Assembly (NCBI GenBank): GCA_009760855.2
Contig: WPIO01000025.1
Location: 4,198,501-4,262,500 of the forward strand
Length of the DNA stretch: 64,000 bases
Direction of reading: 5' to 3'
Source: Cristatella mucedo
Lineage: Eukaryota; Bryozoa; Phylactolaemata; Cristatellidae
Under the pieces are notes generated by a model. It ran no database searches. It was not told the DNA's origin and saw nothing but the letters and a program-made list of their open reading frames with translations. The translations under genes were made by a program, and so were the position numbers. Within the stretch, counting starts at the first letter, position 1, and each line of letters starts with the position of its first letter. Below are positions 22,010 through 34,800 of this stretch, in pieces.

Positions 22010-25000
22010 TCACCTAAAAGTAAGCGAACTGCTCGATAACGATGCAGATGATGTGGAAACGGCCAGCCTCTTGGCCGCAGTGTCACGGTCGGCAGCATCG
22101 GCCGGCCTCTTGGTATTAGATTCGTTGATAGCCGAGCCGGTAGATCTACTGGCCACCGATGGCACCTCGACAGGCGAGCCCGCACTAGCAGTGCTGCCAC
22201 CGCCGGGTAGATTGAGGTGACTAGGCAGCCAGCCCTCCTTCAGCACAAGAAGGCTGCCGACCGAACTGCCTGCGACCGCAGGAGGAGGAGCAGCAGCAGC
22301 CGACTTTGACGAGTGCACCGGCCTCAGTCCGTTGGCCAGCCCAACGGCGCCATCCGAGTTCGGAGACGCAGAGCAGATGATGCCGGGTGAGAGCACGGTG
22401 ATCTTGCTCGGCGGCGCAGTCGCCTGGCCGGGCGTCGCTGACAGTGTCATCAAAGCGTTTCCGGCGGCAGCAACTGCATTCGGTGCTGCTCCCCTGATCG
22501 CGCCGTTCACGAGAGACGCAGTGGGCAAGCCCGGCATGGTGGCTGCCGTTGCCGAACCACCGCCCGAATTCACTATTATGAGTCCGTCGCTCGAGGGGAG
22601 CCTCACAGGGGCCGCCGTGGCTGCTGCTGCTGCGGTGACGGCCGTGGCGGCAACGATACCAGCCGGCGGCCGAAGGGTGCCATATGCGGCGGTCGACGAC
22701 GTGGCAGAGGCGACAGTCCTCCATCCAGCGAGTGGCACCACAGCAGCAGCAGCAGCAGTCGCAGGCCTCGGCATTATGACGACCTGGCGCTGGGGCCACG
22801 CACCGGTCGTGGCAGCAGCAGCCGCCGCGGGCGCAGCCGCCGAGTGGGTGCCGCTCGGAGCGATCCCGTGCGTTGCTAGCTGCTGCTGCGCCACGAAGCC
22901 GGGCCCGATCACCTTCGGCTTTGCGAGCTGCTGCTGCTGCTGAGCTCTGGGATCGACGATCAGCATCAGCTGAGGCTGCTGCTGCTGCCCGACGGTAGCG
23001 GTGAACGTCGAGGGCACGCGGGGCGGTGCTTGGACAGGCGGCAAAGCCTTGATGACCAAGGGACGAGGGGCAGCGGAAGGCGCCGATGCCGCCAAAGACC
23101 GACCTAGGCCGCCGGAGGCAGCCATACTGGCGGTGCAGGCAATGGCTGTCAGCAAAGTACCCGCAGTCATCAACGTGCCGCTGCCGCCGTGGCCCTTGCC
23201 GGAAAGGATGCCGGGTGAGGGGGCCGGCGGCTGCGATGGAGCAAGGCGGCCAGATGTGTCGCACGTCGGAAGAGAGCCTGCCGTCGGGAGGAGTGCAGGA
23301 GCAGCTGCAGCCTGCGCTTTCGGCGCCGGACTGTGTCGGCCAGAAGCTCTGATTGAACTCAGCGCCAGTGCAGCAGCCAGCTCGGCATGGCCGTTGACGG
23401 CTTGAGTGGTCGGGCCTCCAGCTGGACCAGTGCTTGCAGCAGAAACCTGAGAATGTACAATGCATATAGCGCTGCCTTTGCATCACTTGCAGCACAGCAG
23501 TGGGAGGAGGTGGCATGCTTGCATCATTGCTGATGGCCGCACAGCAGACTTACATTAGACGTTGAGTGGGCTCTGGGCTTCTTAGGAGCAAAGCATTTCC
23601 CCACGACTTTCAAAAAGGCCTCTCGAAGGCCTACAGCTAGCATTGTGTAATCTGAAAATGAAAAGCCATTTACATTCGGGGAAAGCCAACGACCCGCCGC
23701 GTAAGTTCCCAAGCACAACTCGGGAGACCTTAACAAGTGAAGCGATTCGTTTACACCAATAATACAAAACATTTGTATATAGCTCTGTGGAACTCAATCT
23801 CATTCTTAGCAAGGTACATTTGCTAGAAAAGATGGCGATACAATGCCGAGTTTCAAGTATGAATGCATACAGGACAATTCACACGGGCTGTATAACTGAT
23901 GAAAGCAGCATGTGAGTTCTTAGCTTCCTTTAAATGTGAAGAGCCGTCATGATTGCATCAGTTTCAGAATTCGACACTGAAGCTAATGTTTTATAAGTGA
24001 TGTATGCACCTAGCTTAAGGTTTAATGGGTCAGAACTAGTATTTTCCGACAGATTATGCATCAAACAACCTTTGCAGAACTACAGAGACGACAAGTCACG
24101 TCTGAAAAGCAGAAGACAAGAGGCTTACACATATTCTAAAGGAAAAAAGCAATGCAGCACACGGCAAAGACAGGCACTCACATTCCCTTAAAACCAAGAT
24201 ACAGTACATGTATTTCCCTTTACGGTGAAATTATTATGCGACCTATATCTCAGCTACAAGTCAGAGCAAAGCCAGTCACCGTTACGCTTCTGCAGAACTG
24301 CAACTAGTTCCAGACTCTTAAATGCCTGAAGCTCAAGAACTCCGACGGTACAACATCTCCGGACAGGCTTCGCACAATCAGCCACCAATCGCAAACACCG
24401 ACAAACAGGTAATCCAGACATCACAAAAATTATATCTTGTATTCACAGAAAAGAGCCTGTGATTAATCATCCAGAAATATTACCAACGAATGCGAGGCAA
24501 TTTTACTGAGTTTCAACAGGTCTGTGGCCTGGCACGTGCATAGTGACCGGTAGTGCAGATTGTTGGGCACTGCTTTAAATTACAATGGGTAACAGATTTA
24601 TATTTTTGTCCTTGGATATAAAGTGTTTCCTTAATTCCGTAGGTTTAAAATAAATAGAAAATAGTCAGTGTTCCACACTTTGCTTCAGTGGTCAGGACTA
24701 GGCCGGTTTTGCTGTCATGCACAGTGCGGACGGCAGGTTTGCACGTACAGCACACATCGTGCCCGCTATGCAAAATAAAGAGGGTTAGGAGGACATAACA
24801 CTAAAGACAACTGTATCCATAAAAGTGTAGCAGTACAGGTGCCTTAAGCAACATTTAAGTTTATGCTATACCAGAGTAAGAGAATGGTGAATAGCCAGCC
24901 ATATTTGATTGACATAGCATCAAGAGGTTGCTTTGCAACCAACTGGTGCATTTTGCTACGTGTAAGAGCTATTCCGTAAAAGCGCTTGTTAAGAAGTGCA

Positions 25001-28000
25001 CGGCCCACACAGAATAATTTGCCACGCCTGTCGGGGATCAAGACAAGCAGCCCTGGGCAACTCATTTCACATGCCAACACTACAGGAGAACTCCTAAAGG
25101 TGAGATGACCAATGACTGCTCGCTAGATGAATATTCTTGCATAACATTATGTAATAGTGAAATATCATTTTAAATTAATATAATTCTGGTATGGTTTAGC
25201 AGGCTGGTAGAAAAAAGGGCCATGGGGAAAAGATAGCTGTCAAGTTTGCTACCCCAAGATTGGGAGAGGGAATCGAGTGCTATTCAAGCAACTGTAACTT
25301 GAGCATGATTATCTCTTCAACTGTCAAACTGGTGAGAACTCGACTTGTACCAAGTATTCACACATTGCTTCATCAATTGCCTCAGTATCACACATCTGAG
25401 CTCCCAGTACTCCACCCCTAGAGAGGGATTGGCCATCGTCAGAAGACAATATTAAGTCAGAGAGCTAGTAAGAAACTGCAGACCCAGATTCCATTTCACA
25501 GATGCAGCTGATGAGAGAGAAAGCCTTAGCTCACAAGCAGCAGGAAAGACCTCGACGATCTGGTTAGAGACATTAGTCTTACCAACTCCAATGCTGATTT
25601 TCTGACACACAGGCTCAATGAAAAGAACTTGTTAGATGACAGCATTAAACCAACTTCTAATGTCGGCAAAATGGGCTGTGCTTATACAACAATGTAGCAG
25701 TCCTATTGAAGGTTATAGGAACCAACCAGATTGGATGGTACCTACTCATAGATAGTTCATTCAGGAGCCTCCAAGCAGTGCTACTTCCTAAGGGGAGAAA
25801 TAGTACCAGTCTCTTCTTATGGCACTCTCTGACTAGTCAGACACCCAAAGAGCACTACACCTGTGTCAAGATGTTGCTGAATGTCTTTTAAGTATTCCGA
25901 CTATGGCAGAGAGTTAGCTCATTGGAGGCTTCAATACGGTGTCATTCCTGATAAGGTTCCAAGATGGCTTCACCAAATTTTCTTGTCTACCTTACTTTGG
26001 GACAGCTGGGACACTAAGGTGATCAATCGCAAAAGGGACTGACCACAGCAGACGAAGTAATCTGTAAGGAAGAATAAAGCGTCAAGGGAGAACCACTGAT
26101 AGATCCCTGGAAGGTGCTGATGCCAACTCTTTGCACCAAGTTTGGCCTCATCGAGCAATTTGTCACGACTGAAGACACTGAGTCAGCAGTTTTCAAGTAC
26201 CTCGAAGGTGTCTTTCCAAAGCTGTGGCAAAGGGCAAATCTGGCATCTTCGTCGGACTACAGATAAAGGAGATCTTAAGGTGTGATAAATTTTCAAAGAA
26301 GCTAAACAGGACGAACAAAGCGGCTTGGAACAGTATCGTAATAGTGATTCACGGCTTTCTATGCAATCACGAGGCTGAAAATTATGAGCAACTGGTTCAG
26401 GCTCTCATAAATGACTAAGCCAAATGGGATGCAGAAGGTCCCTCGAAGTCCGTATCATTGATGCTTACCCTGAAAAATCCAACAAAAATATGAGAGCCTA
26501 CTCAGAGATGCAAGGCGAGTGATTTCATAGAAATATACTGGAGTTGCTACCAAGGACAGTATAAAGAAAACCTGATAGGGGACAATGTTTGGGGGCTTAA
26601 TCGAGAAAACGATTTTAGGTATGGCCACAAATCTAGAACAGTTATTTGTTTCTAAAGAGTTTTAGTGGTAATTTGAGAATGACTTTAGTCGATGCAAGTT
26701 AATTTCGATTCACTTGCTGTTTGTTCTGACTAAATTTGAACAAAATGTCAGCTACGTACTCAGAAATGGGTTAATTTTAAGTTAATCCCTACCTTAGTCA
26801 CAAAAGCCGAGTTTGTAAAGAATAATGACCATTCTCTATCATTCACTAGGATTGCTAAATTTCTTCTTTTCCACAGGGAAACATGCTCACCCGGGTCTAT
26901 CCCATATCACTGGGAATACTGATCCATTCCATATCACTACGACTCACAGAGAGCATTGGAGCAAACCTGTCTTTCAAAGCAAATAATTGTTATCAATTTG
27001 TCAATGCTGGACTATCGATCATCATTACATTTCACTTTACAGCAAATGTAAAGCGCCTAGAGAGAGATTAAGTTGCAACCTTCGAAGTCAGATTTGAAAA
27101 CATACCAATACTAATGCCCTAATGCACATCAGCATCGTATATGCACAATGGAGTATGCCGTTTTTAAGGGGTGCCACAACGCGGCAGCACCAGTCGTTAT
27201 GCTCTTGACCTTCAGAGCTACTTAACACGCAGTATAGGACGAACCAAAATGTGCTTACCACTTGATGGGCCGTTATAAAGTTGACAGTTTTCTATCATCC
27301 TATTAAAGTCGGCCTCGAATTCCTGCCGACAGGAGTATTCCTTTTTCTTTAGTTTTGTTTCCATTTTTGACAGGTCCATTGGTTTCTGTAAGATACATTT
27401 ACTTTTCTAGTATCACATCAAACTGCAAGAAAAATCGCGAGCTATACGTGAGCAGCAAGCAGGCCGACACTATTAATAGACCTAAACCAGCAACTCTTTA
27501 CATTCCCATTATTCAATGCTCAAGTTCAGCTTTTTAAGATTTCTCTGTTCCATACCTCGGTCAGCTTTTATTAGACTACTCTCATGTATACTCACTCATG
27601 TATACAACTCGCATGTATACTCATAATTTTAACGTTTCTATGCAATAATGTATCTATATGCACCATGTACAAAAAGGGTGCTATATGCATGCTTTATCAT
27701 TATTATTACTAAAAAAAAAGTGGTGGGAGTTCTTTGCCGACCTATCGATATCGCCGACCACAGACCTATCGATAGCTATAACAGTTTAAAACATACAGGG
27801 CACATAGTCAACTAAACGTGTTCTAATGTGTGTCATTCCATGAATACGTAGAGGTCCTATGTCCGCTCTGCCGCTGAAGCCAGCCAGACTGATGGAACTG
27901 CCAACTCACCAGAATAACCGTGTAGTAATCCGGGGCCAAGGTCTCAGGGACCGGCTCAAGGAATGGCCAAGCATTTTTATGTCGGCGTACCTTCATTAAA

Positions 28001-28723
28001 ACTGAAACCAAGTAATAATAAAATATTCACGACGATGCATAGCCTATGGACGTTAAGTAATAGAAAACACTCCGAGCTTCCAGTCGTACTCTACCTTTGG
28101 ATAATTTTGTGTCCAGATCATCGTTGTCATGGTCAGCCGCAGCAGGGGGATCTGGTTGGAGTGGTCTGCAAATGAGACATAATGACTCAAATTAAGTATC
28201 AATATAATTACCACGATTAAGAATAGCACATGGGCTACCAAGATCAGCTGCATCTTGAATCTGCTGCTACGCATACAGACGCCATGCATTCGGTCACTAC
28301 TCGCCTGCCGGAAGATGAAAATTCGACAGCGAAACATGCTGGCTACACTAAGATTTACACAATCCTTGGACGAGAAATAGCTACCCAAGCCACTGAATGT
28401 GAGGGCTGGGCAACCAATATAGAGCCTTATGTGTATGTGTGTGTGTGTGCTCGTGGATCGGTGCGTGCACGCCTCCATGCATCGGCAAGTGTACACCATT
28501 GCATGCAACTCATGACGCACGTGTGCACACACGCAAATGTTAAAAACACCGGTACAACCAATCCCCTGCCGCTGATAAGTCAGTCGGCACATGTTAACAC
28601 GTTCCGTACGACCGAGATAGCAGAAGATTGCACGCAAGTTACTCTACCCCCCCAAAAAGCCATGTCTGTCACTCTGTGTGCCACTGCAGAGCGCAGCTGC
28701 AACAGGGGTCGTGGCTCCTTTTA

Positions 28724-28817
<94 letters not shown>

Positions 28818-31800
28818 TGAATTTCTTCTTTGCTAGCAAGCTGCTAGAAAAGAATAAATTCAGAAGCCACGGTGTGACTTCTCAGCATCTTCAATTCCGA
28901 GGTTTAATTAAATTACATTTAATTAATTTTAATTTAGTCATTTAATTTCAATTCCTGTTTCAATTAACTTTCAATTCAATTCCGAGGTCAACTCTGGAGC
29001 TGCATGTCCAACCCAGCTTGCCAAGAGAGCAAGAGAAACATGGGAGCACAGCTGCTCCATTATGAGTAATGCACATGCCCCAATGTATATGCACCAACTT
29101 ACAGAGCCGTCTCTGCTCCGTCGGGTGCAGCCGGGGCGGGAGAGTCGAGAGCCAACAGCTCTGGCGGTATGTCTTTGCCTTCGGCGATCAGGGAAGCCCT
29201 CATCTCACGCAGCAAAACTCGCTGAGCTCGCTCTGCAACAAAAAGCCGGCAGACGGTGATTACAATCGCAGATCGCCACAGCCTCACGCATCGCAGCTCA
29301 TGCGTCCAGGCATGCCCGGGAGAGCGCCGCTGGCAGCTTGCCTTCTTTCAGCCGCAACCGCTCTTCACGTGCGCGAGCAGCTGCAACTCTCCTGTCCTCC
29401 TCGTCAGCCAGCCTCTGCTGCTCTTCCATCTGCTGCAGCTCCAACTTTTCGGCCAGCTCCAGCTGTTCTATGATTTTTATCTGCACAAGAAGATGGAAGT
29501 AAGGCAACCGATGCATCAGCCCGAAAACTGAGCTAGGTGTGGATGTAAGGAGGCCGGGGTAGAAAGCCACAGGTAAGCGGCCACGCACTGAGCAGGAAGT
29601 GGCTGAGTGCAACCGAGCTCACCTGCTCCTCGTACTCCTGCTTCTTGTGCTGCAGCCGCGAGGACGTGCGCTTGGGTGCCATCTCTAGCAATTTCTTGCG
29701 CATGATCCGCTCCTGCAGCAGCAAAACCAGAGCAACGTGTGCGATGATGACTCCAACAGAAGGGTCGGTCGCAGGGGAGGGGTGAGGGGGGCATCGACGT
29801 GCCGGAGCATCAGTCATCGGTCGCACCCACCTTCTCCTCGATTATTTTCGGAATGCTTATTAAGAACTCATCCGTGAGCCTCTTGTGCAGATCGCGTTCA
29901 CAGCGTGCTTTGCTGTTTCTGAACGACTCAGCCAGAGCTTGCCACTCGTCGACAGTGCTGCAAGCAAGCTGCCACTGTGCTGCCGCAATGTCTTCTTCCT
30001 CAGCCTGCTTCGTCTTCTCGCTGGCAAAAGAAGATCAAGTTCTACGAACTACCTGTTAAAAGACTGCAAGGGAGAAGCCGTTAAAATCTTGAATATATAT
30101 ATTGGTTAAGTTCAAAGAATCTGAGAAATCAAGGTACAGGCACACGTCAGTAATTTCACGAAGCTACCAGGACTAGCCGGGTGCTGTGCAGGCGTGTCCA
30201 ATAGCTCATTCAAAGCCTAAGCGGAGCTTTCGGCGTGGATACGTAGCCAACAGACTAAATCTCACACGACATAGAGAAAGTGGAAAGGATTGCTGAGTCG
30301 TGGGTAGTCGAGGAAGGGTATGAGATGAGGGTAGTCGAGGAAGTCAGTAGCATGGGAGTAGCAGCTCATGACGGCTGGAACTTAAGGATAGGTGATGTGA
30401 GAATACTGAGAAGATTGGTCCAACAATCGAATGGTTGACTAGGGTGTATTTCAAAGGACAAACACGTTGGAAATAGGATCTGAATTTTTGACGATTTCCA
30501 CATTAAAGGAAAAATTAAAAGAAACGAAGAAAGGCAAACCATGTCTAACCGGAAGTAAACAGGAAGCAACACATCTACAAATAGCAAGTATACCGATCTC
30601 TGCATCATACATGACTTGTGTCCAAGCTTGCTGAACCTTGCTATATCGTGGTACATGTCTGCAGCTTGTTGTGGCAGATGCTTGCGACATTCATATAGCT
30701 TCATTTGCAGTGTAAGCATTGTGCCTTGTAAATTCCATATCTCGGCCAATACTTTCCGAATCAACGTGAAATTTTACGTGTGAGTTCAGCTCTGTTTGTA
30801 CATCACAGCTGTAATTCAATTCTGACTGTGGTCAGATGTTTTTTGTTATACATGGCCATAATTGCAGAATTAAAAGTATTGGCCGAGACATGGAATTTAC
30901 AAGGCACAATGCTACACTGTAAATGAAGCTGTTTAAAAGTCACAAACATCTGCCTCAACAAGCTGCAGACATGTAACTCGATATTCCAAGGTTTAACAAG
31001 TTTGATGCAAGTCATACAATATGCACAGATAAGTAAATTTGTTATTTGTAGATGTGTTGCTTCCGGTTTATTTCCGGGTTAGACATGGTCTGCTTAATCG
31101 TTGCTTTTCTTTTAATGTGGAAATCGTCATACATTCAGATCCATTTCTATCGAAAGGTACCATAGTCAATTATTCAATCGTTAGACTAATCTCCACAGTA
31201 TTTTCTCGACATTTACTCTTAACAGCCTCACCGCCCCGACAAAGGTCTGACCGAGGTCGTGGGCTCGAGCCCAGTGGCATATGTGAAGTACCTGAATAGG
31301 GATTAAGTTCTCTTAGGGCACTATACAAAATAAATTTATATTTATATTTATTTATATAGCAGCAGAAGAGCCTTAACGGCTATCACCGCCGAAGGCAGTG
31401 GGCAATAAAGGATTCCCCACAGAAGAACTCGAACCCACGACCCGGTCGTGAAGTGCACGCACCTTACCAAAGGGCTAGTTGGGTTGTCGGCGGAGGTCAG
31501 AAGGAAGAGTAGGGGCACCGGCAGGGGCAGCAGCACTTGAATCTCTGATAAAGGAAGGCACAGATGCTGGCCAACAGGCAAAGATGGTCGCCGGCAAAAT
31601 ACCACCTGCAGGTCAAAGCATCTACCCATGTCGGGTTAAAATTCGAAGCAAGACTCGGATAAGCCATTAAACAAAGCTGTCCAGAAAATGTGCTGCCAGC
31701 TGGCTAGAATAGATAGGACAGGACAGAGATACACGGAGCGAACACAGCCGCTGCCACTGACCACTGCATGAGCTGCTTGTCAAGAATCTTTTTTTTTCTT

Positions 31801-34800
31801 GCTCCTTTGCGCTTCTTCTTCGATGCATGCATTTTCTTGCTTAATGCAGACGCCTTCCTAAAACAGACAAGCAACTGAATGAAGTGAGCAAGAGCTTACT
31901 ATATAAATGCTACATCGTCCCTGGCTGTAATAAAAAAAATATCTGCATGCACGGTTCATGCCTATTTTATCACACCGCAATTAAGAAGTTAATGTCCAAT
32001 ACAAGAACAGGAGTCCGACTTTGGGTTCAAGATAGCAGCTGTTGCAAGCAGTTGAAGTATCACCTCCAAGCCCACATCCAGGTCATAGCCAGTTGAAGAG
32101 ATAATCATTGTACACCACGGAAGAATATTTAGTCGGCTGCCCATCGCAAGTACCAGCACAAACACATACCTCACAACCAATATTAGCTGATTTAACAGCT
32201 TCATTTGTATAACAGCAAAAGAGCCTTAACGGCTATCACCACTGCTTCCAGTTGCAATAAAGAATCGCCCAACTGCAGGATACAAATGCACAACCCCTCG
32301 GTCGTGAAGAGCGGCCACCTTACCTCCTGGGCTATCACGACCCTTATCTGCACCTTATTACAATCACACGAGTCGGTGATCGGGCTCAGGCAAATGGTCA
32401 CTAAAGCCTAGACCATGGTTTGAAGCAGTGTTGAGAGGTACAGCCCGTAGACAGGTACAACCAGCAGCCAATGTAGCTCTCTAATTAACCCTCAGATAAC
32501 AAAAGTCTGCAGGTCAGCACCCTGAGACAGGCACTAGCATACCTGCTAGTAATTAGCTATCAATAGCTATACATTGCTCATTAATCATTATTTATAGGTA
32601 TTAATAAAAAAAAACGGCAGGCCGATGGCTAAATAAAGAAGCTGGGCAGGTTACTTTGACAAGAGAATGCATGAACATGTAGCATTTAAACTAGTGAATA
32701 AAAGTATTGCAGGGTCGAGCGGAGCAGTGTGAGTTCATATACTCGAGGCCACAAGTTTTGCCACATTCCAGGTTGGCGATTTCCCACAGATTTTCACAGA
32801 ACTCAAGTCAAACATGCCCATCAAACAGGCGCATAGCAAAGGAGAACTACTCAAACTAATGCTAAATAAAGCACACAGTCAATCTATGGCTTCTATCCAA
32901 GAAAAACCTGAACAACTAGGCTAGTTTGCCTTACAAATGCCCCAGGTTCAAGCACTATTCTATGGAGGCAAGCAATCTTCTTGCTCAGCTTAGTCCATAA
33001 ACTTGGCTAAGTTTTGAGGCAGATATTATTCTCGGACTACCGGACGTCGTGCTCCATGTTCCAAAAGTGATACGTCACTGCACGGTACGAAAGATTGTTT
33101 AACTTGCAGCCAAGGCTTGGGACGGTAGCTGAGGTCTGGAGGCAGCTTGCAGACTATGCATGGTTTTGGTGCATCCCGCGCAGGGCTAGCCCAAAATTCC
33201 GCAAGTTACATCAGAGAAGTGAAGCATATAAAAATGTAAATAAAAAATGAGAATGCTCTCAATTTAGCTTGATAGTGAATTATGAAAAACTGCAATTTCT
33301 TTTGTCAATCTTGCAATCTGTACAGCATTCTAAAAACCACTGCATAAAGAGAAAAATGCATCGGAAGTAAAACTGGGAGCCCGGCTTCCAATAGCCCGAG
33401 ACGAAATAAATTACAAAACCATGCCAACATTAAGGATGATGTATTTCTCCATTACCCTGCACTAGTGCCCCGGTATATGTGAGCCATTTAATGTATTAGC
33501 TTACCGTTACTTTTGCAAGAGTCTGTCAGAAACCGCCAGTTCTGGAGGTTGGGGACAACACAAGTTATGACAGCTAGTGCAGGTGAGCAATAATGCTGTG
33601 GGGATCTAGGGTTTGTTTTTATATATATATACATATATATAATATAATACTAAGTAGCTAAAGATGAGCATCAAAGGTGACATGGCAGTTGCTAGAGAAA
33701 GAAAAGATCGGCTGACAAATGTTCAGCTCAAGTTAACTGTTTCGATGGCACCAGAAAAAAAAGACTAATTGAAGACCATTGAATGATGACAGTGCCAATG
33801 CAATCACTAGGAATTTCCAGAAGCCATATTCTGGAGGCCTGCTCCTCTCTTTGACAAGAGCCTTTAGCTTAGCTTGAAAATCAGTAACATTCATCATTTG
33901 ACTATGAATAAGCTGCCACTCTGACAATGAATGCAACCTGTATGGCCATGCAACCTATATGGCCATATAACCTACAAAGCAAATCACCCTATATACCAAT
34001 GCATCAAATTGCTAAACCACCTAAACCGCCACAAAACGTAAAAACATCTAAATCTGCCATCGGTTTGCATAAGTTACAATGGTACTGCTTGAAATTCCAG
34101 CAAAAACAACTGGTGAGTCGCCTACCGATCCAATCCTAGATCACTCCTTTTTTTATGGCTGCTACCAGTTGGTGGTGCAGGCGTTTCCTTGTACAACCTT
34201 GTACCCACGAAGTACCAGTAGGAGGAGCCTTTTTCATCGGTTCCAATTGGGCTGATACGCAAAGCGTCGCCGTCATAATCCTAAACAGGGATAATGGTAG
34301 TGAAGCATAGCAAAACAGCTGTAGCAAAGAATTTTCTACAGCTTATTAAGAGACAGTCGGACACGACGATAAGGAAAAGTGTGGAAGCGCAAGTTGAGAG
34401 GTTGGACACTTCAAGAATATTGCCCCCTGCACATTTAAATAGGCATGTACAAAACATCTAAATTAGCAAATTGGGTAAGTGCTTGCCGAAACAAAATGTA
34501 GCATACCTTGACCAAGTCACAGCTATCATCGGACAACAGCCGCCAATGGCAAAGCTCATATAGTATTTCCACCTTGGTCCTGGCGTGCAGCTGGCGAAAA
34601 TCAGATTCGGCCATCGGGTTTTCACTTGTTGATCTTTCACACCATCTCTTACCCAGCAGCTTTTTTAAGTAGACATCACAGTTATAGTGTCTAAAAAAAA
34701 TGTCCACTATACAATTTGTCAGTCACGAAATGACATTAAAATAATAATAATAATAATAGGTCGTTTGTATAGCACCCTAAAAGAACCAAATCTCCATCCG

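Noticed and set aside
22332-22943. 203-codon plus-strand frame opposite the last CECR2 exon
   Set aside because: Ala-rich shadow of the GC-rich CECR2 C-terminal exon on the other strand.
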